A DNA stretch of 64,000 nucleotides from SB21 sp964415295 (GTDB taxonomy: Bacteria; CLD3; SB21): the NCBI GenBank assembly GCA_964415295.1, contig CAYPYN010000004.1, positions 124,001 to 188,000 of the forward strand. Direction: 5' to 3'. Positions 1 to 8,491 of this stretch are shown here, in pieces. Position 1 is the first letter of the stretch. Each line of letters opens with the position of its first letter. Under the pieces are notes generated by a model. That model saw only the letters and a program-made list of their open reading frames with translations, did no database searches and was not told the DNA's origin. A program made the translations under genes and the position numbers.

Positions 1-1059
1 GGCCGGACGCTCTTCGCTCAGCGAACGCGCCAAACGGGATTCGTACTCGGATCGGCTGAAGAACAGTACCACACACAGAATGGTTGCCGTAACGGCCCAT
101 ACGAACGATATAAGAGAAAAGAGCCGGTTACCAAACCAACTGTAATAACGTCCGAGGAAAGACCGAAGGATAATCTCTTCACCGGTCTGCAGGAATAATT
201 TTGTCTTGGTGAAGGCCACCGTCCGGTTACTACGGATCTGCTTCAGCACCTCTTCCAGCGCACCGATGCTCTGAAATCGGTCGTCCGGACTCTTTGAGAG
301 CGCTTTCATGATCACATCATTCATGCCGTTGGGAAGCCCCGGATTGACAATGGCCGGCGGAATCGGGCTCTCATTGACCACGCGATATAATATTTCTGTC
401 AAGTTTTTCCCCGGAAACGGTTTTTCGCCGGTAAGAAATTCGTAGAAAACCGTTCCAAGAGAGAATACGTCCGTCCGGTGATCGACCGATTTTCCCGTGA
501 TTTGTTCCGGAGACATGTAGCCCGGAGTTCCGAGGATGGTACCCAGGACGGTCGTTGAGGTCGCAACCGCCTTGGCGATTCCGAAATCCGTTATCTTCGC
601 TTTCCCGTCTTGAGTAATGATGATATTGCCGGGTTTGATATCCCTGTGAACGATCCCGTTTTTGTGCGCATAGTTGAGGCCTTCACAGATCTGGATGATG
701 ATGTCCATCTTTTGCACGGGTGTGTATTCGATGGACTTTTCGATGATCTCTTCCAGAGTCTTGCCGTCGACGAATTCCATGGCTATGTACGATTGGTCGC
801 CGTCTTCTTCCGCATCGTAGATCGCCACAATGTTGGGATGCATCAACTTGCCGGCCAGCTTGGCTTCGTAGATGAACCGCTCTCTGAATTGTTTGGCCTG
901 TTCGTCGTTCAATCCGGAATGGATATTCAGCGCCTTGATCGCAACGGTGCGGTCAATGCGCGGATCCACGGCTCGGTACACGATAGCCATAGCGCCTTGT
1001 CCAAGCACTTCTTCGATCCGGTAACGTCCCAGTTTTTCGATCTTGATTTCCGAAGCCAT
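1..1059 (-). CDS. Serine/threonine protein kinase, C-terminus cut by window edge
   Basis: A Hanks-type kinase, expected to phosphorylate Ser/Thr of cytoplasmic proteins. I translated it from the minus strand: 353 codons stay open to the left edge. A glycine loop (GQGAMAIVY, residues 20-28), the ATP-binding Lys42 in VAIKAL, the catalytic loop HRDIKPGN with Asp140, DFG with Asp158 and the SPEQ version of the APE motif are all present, so it should be active. After the kinase domain (to about residue 275) a hydrophobic stretch near residues 306-331 looks like one membrane segment, which would place any further domain outside the membrane. It starts with ATG five bases after the cmk stop, so it is probably the last or a late gene of the trpS-scpA-cmk run. 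The extracytoplasmic sensor part, if any, lies outside the window. Confidence 0.93.
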   Translation of the reverse strand, partial: MASEIKIEKLGRYRIEEVLGQGAMAIVYRAVDPRIDRTVAIKALNIHSGLNDEQAKQFRERFIYEAKLAGKLMHPNIVAIYDAEEDGDQSYIAMEFVDGKTLEEIIEKSIEYTPVQKMDIIIQICEGLNYAHKNGIVHRDIKPGNIIITQDGKAKITDFGIAKAVATSTTVLGTILGTPGYMSPEQITGKSVDHRTDVFSLGTVFYEFLTGEKPFPGKNLTEILYRVVNESPIPPAIVNPGLPNGMNDVIMKALSKSPDDRFQSIGALEEVLKQIRSNRTVAFTKTKLFLQTGEEIILRSFLGRYYSWFGNRLFSLISFVWAVTATILCVVLFFSRSEYESRLARSLSEERPA

Positions 1060-1063
1060 CAGT

Positions 1064-1732
1064 TTATCCTTGTATTAGCCTCATGAGATATTCGACCTGC
1101 TCATCCACGGTCATGCCGGAATTGTCAACCTCGACCGCATCCGCCGGTTTGATCAATGGACTCTCGCTTCGGTTGGCGTCCAACGCATCCCTGGTCCTGA
1201 TCTCTTCGACCATCTTGTCCAGATTGATACGGACGCCGCTCGCTTCCAGTTCTTTAAGTCTTCGGAGTGCGCGCGTTTGTATATCGGCCGTAAGAAAGAA
1301 CTTTTTTTCAGCGTCCGGAAAGATAACGGTACCCGCATCCCTGCCGTCGATGACATAGCCTCCGGCCATTCCGATCGCACGCTGCTGTTCCACCAAAAAA
1401 AGCCTGACTTTACGAATACTTGAAATAGCGCTCACCGTTTTTGTGACCTCCGGGGCGCGTATCGCTTCCGAGACATCCTCATCGTTGAGATAGGTCTTCT
1501 GAACGCCGCTTTCGTGCCTGATATCGATTCGGATCTTCGGGAGCAATGCGGCCACCAGGTCCTCACGAATCGGATCAATGCCGTTCCTGATAGCCATGAG
1601 TGTTATGGCTCTGTACATGGCTCCTGTGTCCAGATATGTATAACCCAGTCGTTGAGCAAGTTGCTTGGCTGTGGTGCTCTTACCGGAGCCGGCGGGTCCA
1701 TCGATGGTTATAATAGGTTTTCGTGCAGACAT
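1064..1732 (-). CDS. cmk: Cytidylate kinase
   Basis: Phosphorylates CMP and dCMP with ATP, feeding CTP and dCTP synthesis in the cytoplasm. At 222 residues it has the normal length for Cmk. The P-loop GPAGSGKST lies at residues 14-22, followed by the family motif YLDTGAMYRA that binds the nucleoside monophosphate; the later VIDGRDAGTVIFPDA segment is the typical Cmk core. It sits four bases downstream of rluB and five bases upstream of a protein kinase gene, so these are almost certainly cotranscribed. In many bacteria cmk neighbours an rluB/scpB block, as here. Confidence 0.96.
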   Translation of the reverse strand: MSARKPIITIDGPAGSGKSTTAKQLAQRLGYTYLDTGAMYRAITLMAIRNGIDPIREDLVAALLPKIRIDIRHESGVQKTYLNDEDVSEAIRAPEVTKTVSAISSIRKVRLFLVEQQRAIGMAGGYVIDGRDAGTVIFPDAEKKFFLTADIQTRALRRLKELEASGVRINLDKMVEEIRTRDALDANRSESPLIKPADAVEVDNSGMTVDEQVEYLMRLIQG

Positions 1733-1736
1733 GTTT

Positions 1737-2441
1737 TCAGGCTAAGCCTACCGCTTTCTTGAGCGCTTCAATTTCAGGATGACGCAAATGGCGCCACTGG
1801 CCGTACTTAAGTTTAGCGAGACGCAGGGGGCCGTACTGCGTGCGGTGGAGCTCACGGACTTTGAATCCAAGTTTTCGAAACATCCTTTTGACCTGCTTGT
1901 TTTTGCCTTCGTGGATAGAGATCTGAACCACCTCTTTGCCCAACTTCACCGCTTTGCAGGGCGCCGTCTTGCCGTCAAAAAGCTCCACGCCTTTACGCAA
2001 TTGGGCTACTTCCTGGTCGCTGATCTTCTTATTGAGTACCGCAATGTATGTTTTTTCAACCCCGAATTTTGGGTGGGATAACCGAAAGGTCAGCTCCCCG
2101 TCGTTGGTCATGAGCAACAAACCCGTCGTATCGTAGTCCAGGCGTCCAACGGGGAAAACCCGTTCCGCTATTTTGACCAGGTCCACCACGGAATCCCGCC
2201 CTTTTTCGTCCTTGACCGTAGTGACATAGTTCAGCGGTTTATACAGCATGATGTATACGTCTTTGGTCTTAAGATAAACAGGACGGCCGTCAACGGCGAT
2301 TGCATCGAGTTCCACGTCAACCACGGTCGCAAGATCATTGACCGCATTACCGTTGATCGTTACTCGGCCTTCTTTGATCAACTCATCGGAGCTCCGGCGG
2401 CTGGCCACGCCCGCCGTAGCTAGATATTTGTTAAGTCGCAT
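1737..2441 (-). CDS. rluB: RsuA/RluB-family 23S rRNA pseudouridine synthase
   Basis: Isomerises a uridine in 23S rRNA (position 2605 in the E. coli RluB case) to pseudouridine. The N-terminal S4 RNA-binding domain begins MRLNKYLATAGVASRR, and the catalytic motif GRLDYDTTGLLLMTNDGEL carries the active-site Asp. At 234 residues it is a compact member of the family. It follows the PrdB-like gene by 12 bases and precedes cmk by 4. RluB rather than RluE/RsuA is chosen from the S4 domain and from the scpAB-rluB-cmk neighbourhood common in bacteria; the exact target uridine is inference. Confidence 0.92.
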   Translation of the reverse strand: MRLNKYLATAGVASRRSSDELIKEGRVTINGNAVNDLATVVDVELDAIAVDGRPVYLKTKDVYIMLYKPLNYVTTVKDEKGRDSVVDLVKIAERVFPVGRLDYDTTGLLLMTNDGELTFRLSHPKFGVEKTYIAVLNKKISDQEVAQLRKGVELFDGKTAPCKAVKLGKEVVQISIHEGKNKQVKRMFRKLGFKVRELHRTQYGPLRLAKLKYGQWRHLRHPEIEALKKAVGLA

Positions 2442-2453
2442 GGAATTGTATGT

Positions 2454-3284
2454 CTAAAACTGGTCCGCGGAGATCTTATTTTTTTCAAAAGTATCCGTGT
2501 CTCTGCCGGGACTCTGCATAAGAGAGATCAAATCCGGCTTATTCGCCATCGCGCGTTTAACGGAATCCTGCCAGCGAAACGCAAATTCGGCTATCTCACC
2601 CGGTTCCTTTATCGACTTAATATGGATCAGGCATTCCATCAGGATATCTTTTTGCGATGCCGGGTCAAAAGGCGCGCCGAAAACCTGGCCGAATGGAAAA
2701 CGAACAAGGACGGTCCGCGGCGGCTTCACATTTTTCAGAACGCTTTTCAGAGAACCCACCACAATGGTCGTAATCCCCGCCTCTTCGATCTCACGCGCCA
2801 AAAGACCCGCGGTCTGATGACTCAGTGGACCGACGGCGGATATGATCACCGCATCCACCAGAAATTTTTGGAGCTGTTTGATAACTTTTGGAACCGTATT
2901 GTCCAGGAATGATTTCGGATCCTTGATTTCACCCATCACGCTGAAGTGAACCTCCGAGGCCGAACTGATCTTCTTCTCTTTTTCGAGTTCCAGCAACCGG
3001 TCTAAAGGAAAGATACAATTGGGATCCAGTCCCGCACCGGACTTAAGCTCGATATCCTTATGCGAAACGCGGATCTCCGCCGACGTGGTTTCCTTTTTGA
3101 TCTCGCGAAATGATGAATCACCGTTTTCATCGGCCAGATTATAATGTTTGGTAACTTTGAAATTATACAACCCGGCGGTCGTGATAAGGGCTACTTTGGA
3201 CTCATTCAAGGTCTTGGATAAATGTTTCCATGGAGCGTCTTTATTGACGATCCAGCTGTAGTCTCTCAAAAATCGCATGTCCAT
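2454..3284 (-). CDS. Glycine/sarcosine/betaine reductase component B-like protein (PrdB/GrdB family), no Cys or Sec in the usual site
   Basis: The 276-residue sequence matches the general pattern of PrdB/GrdB-related proteins: an N-terminal VALITTAGLY strand, a SFREI segment, an EIRVSHKD element, NCIFPLDRL, and a C-terminal PPRTVLVRFPFGQVFG block followed by a W near the end. True reductases carry a redox Cys or Sec in the central helix start; here that place reads SAVGPLSHQTAGLL, with no cysteine or in-frame TGA. It is therefore probably not a D-proline or glycine reductase. A Shine-Dalgarno CGGAG precedes the ATG. It lies between scpB and rluB, an odd place for an amino acid reductase; function unknown. 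Confidence 0.75.
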   Translation of the reverse strand: MDMRFLRDYSWIVNKDAPWKHLSKTLNESKVALITTAGLYNFKVTKHYNLADENGDSSFREIKKETTSAEIRVSHKDIELKSGAGLDPNCIFPLDRLLELEKEKKISSASEVHFSVMGEIKDPKSFLDNTVPKVIKQLQKFLVDAVIISAVGPLSHQTAGLLAREIEEAGITTIVVGSLKSVLKNVKPPRTVLVRFPFGQVFGAPFDPASQKDILMECLIHIKSIKEPGEIAEFAFRWQDSVKRAMANKPDLISLMQSPGRDTDTFEKNKISADQF

Positions 3285-3307
3285 TTTGAACTCCGTTCAA
3301 AAACGTT

Positions 3308-4051
3308 CTAAGATTGTTTCGACGGGTCCGTATGTTCGGACGGATCGAATTTATTTTCTTTCAACATGGTATCTATGTCACGATAATCCTCTTGAAGGAT
3401 ATCCGCTTTATCGTCCGAAGCCGCTTCCGAAGCCGGCGTTCCTTCCGGCTTGTGAGTAAAATCAAGCTCCAGCGTTTCGGCAAATTCCTTATCCTCCTTA
3501 AGGATGTCCTCGATTTCCTTCAATTTGGGCAGTTCCGATATTTCGAACAAACCGAAATGTTCCAGGAAAGCTTTGGTCGTGCCGAATAGCAGAGGCTTAC
3601 CCGGCGCGTCCTCGCGGCCGACAACGGTGATGAGATTTTTTTCCATCAGCGACCGGATCGTCCAATCCGCATTCACCCCGCGGATCTTCTCTATCTCGGA
3701 ACGCGTGATCGGCTGGCGGTACGCCACGATGGCTAATACTTCCAAAGAAGACTGTGAAAGTTTCTTCTCAGCTTTGGATTTGAAAAGCCGGCTTACCCAC
3801 TTATCGTACTGAGGATGCGTGGCAAACTGATAGCCGCCGGCAAGCTTGACGATACGCAGCGTATGCTGAACTTCTTGATAGTGTTTGTTCAGCCGATCGA
3901 TCGCCTCTTTAACCGTCTTCGCGCCGATATCTTCCTTCTGAATGCATTCGACGATTCGTTCAATCGGCAATGGTTCAGTCGAAGCGAAAATAATGGCCTC
4001 AATGATATTCTTTAAATCGACTCCGTCAACTATGATCTGCTCTGAACTCAA
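3308..4051 (-). CDS. scpB: Segregation and condensation protein B
   Basis: Non-SMC subunit of the SMC-ScpAB condensin that compacts and segregates the chromosome. The first ~185 residues form the two winged-helix domains of ScpB: the segments SQSSLEVLAIVAYRQPITRSEIEKIRGV and GKPLLFGTTKAFLEHFGL are diagnostic (given here as two landmarks, residues ~98-125 and ~153-170). A tail of about 60 charged residues follows. It sits 27 bases behind scpA on the same strand, as in most bacteria, so the two are cotranscribed. No SMC gene is in the window. Confidence 0.95.
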   Translation of the reverse strand: MSSEQIIVDGVDLKNIIEAIIFASTEPLPIERIVECIQKEDIGAKTVKEAIDRLNKHYQEVQHTLRIVKLAGGYQFATHPQYDKWVSRLFKSKAEKKLSQSSLEVLAIVAYRQPITRSEIEKIRGVNADWTIRSLMEKNLITVVGREDAPGKPLLFGTTKAFLEHFGLFEISELPKLKEIEDILKEDKEFAETLELDFTHKPEGTPASEAASDDKADILQEDYRDIDTMLKENKFDPSEHTDPSKQS

Positions 4052-4078
4052 GGTCTTACGTATCCTCCGTTAATAGAT

Positions 4079-5737
4079 TTATTTTTTGAATATCCTGCGA
4101 ACCAACGATACGATCTTATTCAGAAAACTCCGCCATCCTGAAACCGAAGACTCGGCATGGGTGTCTGCTCCCTCGGAGTTCTCAATAATCTCGGGTGTCT
4201 CTTCCTTAGCGCTTTCGATCTTGGTTATCTCCCTCATCGGTTCTACGGTCAATACGACAGGCTCCTCCTCTTCGGAAACCTTCCCGTGCCATTTCTCATT
4301 TTCTCCTGCAAAGTCATCTGCCGGTGATTCTAATGACGCTCCTTCATTCGAAGCAGATTCAGATTCCGCTGTTTCTTCCGGCTTTTCAACCGCCACCCGA
4401 CCCGGTTCGGTCGACGGATCCGCCCCATCACTCACGATTTCCTTTTCAGCTTCCTTGGTGTCTGTGCTGGACGATTCTTTCAGACGCGTGGACATGGATT
4501 CTATATCCGGGACAACGTCTTCACGGATCTTCTCAACTACCGTATCTCCGGCTAAGGAGGACGTCGGGGTCTCAGCACCATCGATCTCATTTGATTCGGG
4601 CTGCTCTTGATCAATCACGACAGATTGAACACCGTTGGCTTCGGTATGAACCGCAATTTCCGTGTCTAGCGGCTCCGTCCCGACTTCTAACGTATCCACG
4701 GTCTCGTAATGAACTTCCTCGGAACGCGCTTCCATGTCACCGACTTCGGAGGGCTTCACATTGGTGTCAACACCGATGTTCTCGATGTTCTCGATGTTCT
4801 CGAACTCGTTCGTTGCAGCCGTATTCGCTTGAACCTCGGGCGTTTCTGAAATGACTGCACTATCAATCTCTTCTGCTTCCGGGCTGTTATCGGCCTGGAG
4901 AACACTATCATCAGAAATATCCGGAATAATATTCTCAGTTGGAATGGCGCCGGATAAAATCGGAACTTCTTCCGCAGCCCTCTCGGACTCCGGTATTTCT
5001 TCATCTTTGAATTCGGATGCCTTATAGATCCAAATATCGTCAAAGACGGAGGCTTGTTTGATGGCGATTTCCGCGCGCTTGACGAGGTCAAGCAAGGCAA
5101 GAAATGTCACAACGATCTCTATCTTCGCCATGTCCTCGCAGAGTTCTGTGAAAAGATAACACGTGCGGTCACGGAAGAAAGCCATAATATATTTCTGTTG
5201 TTCTTCAACCGTGACGTTCAGCCTCTCGACATTATGAAAAACCTGGATCGGCTTTTTCTCCAGAGCCTTCTTGTAAGCTGCCAGAAGATCAAAGAACGAA
5301 ATGTCCTTCAATCCGATCGCTTCCTCCTCGTTTTGAGGCAGTAGGTCAAAATTGAAGTAACTTCTGCGATATACCTGCCTCCAGTATTCGTCAAGTTCGG
5401 ACAATGATTTGGAAGCCTCTTTGAATTGCCGATACTCGATCAGGCGGCGCGAGAGCTCTTCCCTGGGATCCATCATCTCTTCTTCGTCCTCAGCCACCGG
5501 ATCCTTCGGCAACATCATCTTTACCTTGATACGCATGAGCGTGGCCGCCATCAGGATGAATTCCGATGCAATATCCAGATTCAAATCCTGCATGAGTTGA
5601 AGATATTCCAGATACGACTTGGTAATGCGCGCAATCGGAATATCGTAGATATTAAGTTCGTCTTTGCGAACAAAGAACAGTAAAAGATCCAGCGGTCCTT
5701 CAAAATTCTGCAGTTTTATTTTGTACAAAGTACTCAT
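4079..5737 (-). CDS. scpA: Segregation and condensation protein A with a very long acidic C-terminal extension
   Basis: Kleisin subunit that bridges the SMC heads and binds ScpB. Residues 1 to about 250 are a complete ScpA: the N-terminal helix bundle opens with NFEGPLDLLLFFVRKDELNI, and the C-terminal winged helix ends near DDIWIYKAS. Ordinary ScpA is about 240-280 residues, whereas this one has 552. The extra ~300 residues are rich in Glu, Asp, Ser, Thr and Pro and look disordered, then end in a short basic, amphipathic helix (residues ~533-552, WRSFLNKIVSLVRRIFKK). There is no stop or frameshift between the two parts. Forward-strand open frames in the tail are shadows of its biased composition. 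Confidence 0.93.
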   Translation of the reverse strand: MSTLYKIKLQNFEGPLDLLLFFVRKDELNIYDIPIARITKSYLEYLQLMQDLNLDIASEFILMAATLMRIKVKMMLPKDPVAEDEEEMMDPREELSRRLIEYRQFKEASKSLSELDEYWRQVYRRSYFNFDLLPQNEEEAIGLKDISFFDLLAAYKKALEKKPIQVFHNVERLNVTVEEQQKYIMAFFRDRTCYLFTELCEDMAKIEIVVTFLALLDLVKRAEIAIKQASVFDDIWIYKASEFKDEEIPESERAAEEVPILSGAIPTENIIPDISDDSVLQADNSPEAEEIDSAVISETPEVQANTAATNEFENIENIENIGVDTNVKPSEVGDMEARSEEVHYETVDTLEVGTEPLDTEIAVHTEANGVQSVVIDQEQPESNEIDGAETPTSSLAGDTVVEKIREDVVPDIESMSTRLKESSSTDTKEAEKEIVSDGADPSTEPGRVAVEKPEETAESESASNEGASLESPADDFAGENEKWHGKVSEEEEPVVLTVEPMREITKIESAKEETPEIIENSEGADTHAESSVSGWRSFLNKIVSLVRRIFKK

Positions 5738-5738
5738 A

Positions 5739-6398
5739 TTATCTTCGTCGATGACGGTTCAATTCCTCAATCTGGTCGGCAATATCGCAGAAGAATTCGA
5801 TTTTTTCTTCAAATTGCTGAGCCGTCTTCTCATTCGATATAGCGCGCGGCGCTTCGTAATAGAATTGTTGACTTTTCAATTGTATCCCAAAGGCCGTGTA
5901 TTTCTGTGCAAATTCCATGAATCGGGACAAAATGGCCGGTGTCAGCATGGCACGAACCATGCTTTCATTATTGGATTTTATGATAAACTCCTTATCGAAT
6001 GCTTCATCGCCAATTCGAATATCCTGCATACCGAATTTCGTTAACAAAGTCGAAAAAAGCCCCTGTTCATAAATATTAAATTCAAATCCCTCAGGGTTAG
6101 TGACATCGAGCGTAAACGCCGTATAAGTCGTCGTTCGCCTGTTCTTTCCGGATCCGGATGAACGGGTGAACATGTAAACCGTCAAATTCCTTTTTCTGTA
6201 TTTTCCTCTACACGAGGGAAGACCTCCAAAAAAACCTTCCGGAATATGCGCCTCGCATCCTAATTTGGCCGCGAAAGCGGCAAATTGCTCACGGATTTTT
6301 TTTCTCTGCCGTACGCCAAAAAAAATAGAGACGGCAAAGATCACTATGAATATTGAAAAGACAACCGCAAATACAAACCCTTCGTCCATAGGTGTCAC
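5739..6398 (-). CDS. Single-pass membrane protein of unknown function, DUF3137-like
   Basis: I do not recognise a named function. Residues 8-28 form one strong membrane segment, followed by a basic RQRKKIREQ stretch, so the remaining ~190 residues should face the cytoplasm. This soluble part has a predicted alpha/beta pattern with a TTTYTAFTLDV strand pair, a layout seen in DUF3137-type proteins; that link is tentative. The start overlaps the end of trpS by 4 bases and its stop lies 1 base before scpA, so it is translationally coupled into the trpS-scpAB run. Confidence 0.8.
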   Translation of the reverse strand: MTPMDEGFVFAVVFSIFIVIFAVSIFFGVRQRKKIREQFAAFAAKLGCEAHIPEGFFGGLPSCRGKYRKRNLTVYMFTRSSGSGKNRRTTTYTAFTLDVTNPEGFEFNIYEQGLFSTLLTKFGMQDIRIGDEAFDKEFIIKSNNESMVRAMLTPAILSRFMEFAQKYTAFGIQLKSQQFYYEAPRAISNEKTAQQFEEKIEFFCDIADQIEELNRHRRR

Positions 6399-7411
6399 AC
6401 GGTTAAATTCATAGAATGACGAACGTGTTTAAGAGTATCCGAGGCAATGGCGCGGGCGCGGTCCGAGCCTTCTACAATAATCCTTTCCACAGCCCCAGGA
6501 TCGGATTCCAGTTCCTTCCGCTTGTGACGGAAAGGCTCCAGCTTAACTGAAATTTTTTCACCAAGGTTCTTCTTACAAGCCACACAGCCAAGCGTTCCGC
6601 TTCGGCAATCGGTTTCTATAGGGACTACTTCACCCGGGTTGAAAACCTTGTGATAGGTAAAAACGGAGCAAATTTCCGGACGGCCGGGATCGTTCTTGCG
6701 GAGTTTGTTGGGATCCGTCACCATTTTTCGTACCTGACTTTGGACGGTATCATCCGAATCCGACAGATAAATACAGTTGTTCAGGCTTTTACTCATCTTC
6801 ATGTTACCGTCGACGCCCGGCAGACGCGGTGTTACAGTGAGCTTATGCTGAGGTTCCGGAAATTGAAAACCGGAGGCTCCAAACAAGAAATTAAATCGTC
6901 TAGCGATCTCCCTGCAGAGCTCAATATGGGGCACCTGATCTTCACCGACGGGAACGGTATCAGCACGATAAATGAGAATGTCGGCCGTCTGCAGGACCGG
7001 GTAACCCAGATGGCCGAAATCGATCTTGGTCATCTCCTCGTCATCGGCATTATCGATCAATCCCATTTCGCGGGCTTGCAGCTTTACCGCGGGATTGCGT
7101 ATCAACCAGGGTGTTGGGGTGATCATGGAAAGAAGAAGGTGGAGTTCGGCATGCTCTTTAACAAGGGATTGAAGCATAATGATGCTTCGCTTGGGATCAA
7201 TGCCTACGGAAATCCAGTCGATGGCCGCTTCCAGAATATTTTCCTTAAGTCTCGAAGTATCCTTATATCCTGTGGTCAATGCATGCCAGTCCACGATACC
7301 GTATACCGTCTCATAATCATCCTGAAATCTTGTCCAGTTCTCCAAGGCCCCGACCAAATGCCCCAAATGCAGTTTTCCGGTCGGACGCATCCCGCTGAAA
7401 ATTCGTGGCAA
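6395..7411 (-). CDS. trpS: Tryptophanyl-tRNA synthetase
   Basis: Class I synthetase that charges tRNA-Trp. The HIGH-type motif appears as KLHLGHLVG near residue 15 and the KMSKS loop as KMSKSLNN in the second half; 338 residues is normal for bacterial TrpS. The segment VACKKNLGEKI near the C-terminus matches the usual TrpS tail. The start is TTG, supported by a GGAG at suitable distance (GGAGTTATTAG then TTG); no better ATG exists before the conserved PRIFSGMRPTG opening. It heads the long minus-strand run that continues to the protein kinase. Confidence 0.96.
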   Translation of the reverse strand: MPRIFSGMRPTGKLHLGHLVGALENWTRFQDDYETVYGIVDWHALTTGYKDTSRLKENILEAAIDWISVGIDPKRSIIMLQSLVKEHAELHLLLSMITPTPWLIRNPAVKLQAREMGLIDNADDEEMTKIDFGHLGYPVLQTADILIYRADTVPVGEDQVPHIELCREIARRFNFLFGASGFQFPEPQHKLTVTPRLPGVDGNMKMSKSLNNCIYLSDSDDTVQSQVRKMVTDPNKLRKNDPGRPEICSVFTYHKVFNPGEVVPIETDCRSGTLGCVACKKNLGEKISVKLEPFRHKRKELESDPGAVERIIVEGSDRARAIASDTLKHVRHSMNLTV

Positions 7412-7465
7412 CTAATAACTCCTTAATATGATCGAATTATCAAAAAACACTATAGCCTGAAACAT

Positions 7466-7975
7466 TCAGGACATGAATAAATACGGTTTCCATCTCTCAT
7501 CACGAACGCCTACATGCTTCTGGATGAAACTTAAATGATGCGGTCTGCGCGGCTTGGTCATCAGCTTCATATGGGCTTCTTCGGGCAACATGTCACCCTT
7601 TTTGTTGTTGCAATGAATGCAGGCTGTAACCATGTTTTCCCACGTATCCTTGCCTCCGCGAACTTTGGGAACGATATGGTCGACCGTCAGCGCATGCATC
7701 TTACTCCCGCAATATTGGCATTCAAAACCATCGCGCTTTAATATATTTTTTCTGGACAGCATAATCCCTTTGCTCTTCCTGTGAATAAATGCCGATATCC
7801 GAACAATGCTCGGATACGGAAAAGAGGATCTTACGGATCGAATTGCCTTCCCTTCCATTGCTTCAATGATCTCGGCCTTACCCAAAAAGATCAGAATAAT
7901 GGCCTTTTTAACATGACAAATGGTCATCGGCTCGTAATTCTGGTTCAGCACAAGTACGTGGCCGCTCAAAGGCAT
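7466..7975 (-). CDS. HNH endonuclease family protein
   Basis: A 169-residue HNH protein. The zinc/catalytic module spans residues ~78-130: a first CxxC (CQYCGS), the HNH core LTVDHIVPKVRGG with the metal-ligand His, and a second CxxC in ACIHCNNKKGD. The N-terminal ~75 residues resemble the extension of the widespread stand-alone HNH family found beside housekeeping genes in many phyla. The real substrate is unknown; it is not linked to restriction or phage genes here. The ATG follows AAAAGGAGTG, and a near-consensus promoter lies 60 bases upstream. Confidence 0.9.
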   Translation of the reverse strand: MPLSGHVLVLNQNYEPMTICHVKKAIILIFLGKAEIIEAMEGKAIRSVRSSFPYPSIVRISAFIHRKSKGIMLSRKNILKRDGFECQYCGSKMHALTVDHIVPKVRGGKDTWENMVTACIHCNNKKGDMLPEEAHMKLMTKPRRPHHLSFIQKHVGVRDERWKPYLFMS

Positions 7976-8034
7976 TAAAATTCACACTCCTTTTTGAATT
8001 CTGTCTTTGTTAAGTGAAAATTTTACTATTATTT

Positions 8035-8063
8035 AAGATACATTAAAAAGAAACGTATGTCAA
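8035..8063 (-). promoter_or_regulatory. Sigma-70 type promoter for the HNH gene
   Basis: Read on the minus strand, a perfect -35 TTGACA (8058-8063) is separated by 17 bases from a -10 TATCTT (8035-8040), in an A/T-rich region. It lies about 60 bases upstream of the HNH start and may also drive trpS and the genes after it, since no terminator is seen between them. The rest of the 7976-8132 gap holds no gene I can support. Confidence 0.7.
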
Positions 8064-8132
8064 GAAAATGTTTTTCGTATTCCCCGCGAAATACTGATTT
8101 TACGCCACTCGGCAACCATGACACGGTAACCC

Positions 8133-8480
8133 CTAACGTTTGGGGGTATACTTGATAATCTCTGCACTCTCCATAGTGATCAAGACACCGCAGTTGGACG
8201 CATCGATCATTTCTTCCAAAACCGGGAGGGAACTTCGGATCTTTTCCTCGGTATCCACTATTTCGATCACGATCGGAAGATCCTCGGACAGGCGAAGTAT
8301 CTTCGCTGTGTGAATTCGGGAGTTGGCTCCAAATCCTTCGATGCCTTTGAGGACCGTAGAGCCTGCCAATCCCTGCTCTTTAGCTTTTTCTACTATCATT
8401 TCAAAAAGCGGCCTGGAGCGGAACTTGTCGGCTTCTCCGACAAATATTCGAAGCCGTTTCCCTTTGCCTTCGATTTTCAT
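8133..8480 (-). CDS. DUF190 family protein linked to fluoride export
   Basis: A 115-residue PII-like protein of the DUF190 family, recognised by the opening KGKRLRIFVGEADK, the central AGSTVLKGIEGFGANS, and the DLPIVIEIVDTEEKI strand. DUF190 genes very often sit beside crcB, as this one does (11 bases downstream), and are thought to act with the fluoride channel, perhaps as a regulatory subunit. Its exact job is unproven. Translation begins at ATG after a GGAGGATAAGGA ribosome site overlapping the end of the spacer. It closes the minus-strand operon that starts at 10330. Confidence 0.9.
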   Translation of the reverse strand: MKIEGKGKRLRIFVGEADKFRSRPLFEMIVEKAKEQGLAGSTVLKGIEGFGANSRIHTAKILRLSEDLPIVIEIVDTEEKIRSSLPVLEEMIDASNCGVLITMESAEIIKYTPKR

Positions 8481-8491
8481 TCCTTATCCTC

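Noticed and set aside
610..1086. Plus-strand frame of 158 codons
   Set aside because: It is antisense to the protein kinase gene, which has all catalytic motifs; no Shine-Dalgarno and no family pattern.
4086..4854. Two overlapping plus-strand frames inside scpA
   Set aside because: They mirror the Glu/Asp/Ser-rich tail of ScpA; the codon bias of that tail removes stops on the other strand.
6650..7426. Plus-strand frame of 258 codons
   Set aside because: Antisense to trpS, which has HIGH and KMSKS motifs.
8126..8150. CCCC/GGGG hairpin at the DUF190 stop
   Set aside because: The stem is short and no T run follows on the minus strand, so I do not call it a terminator.
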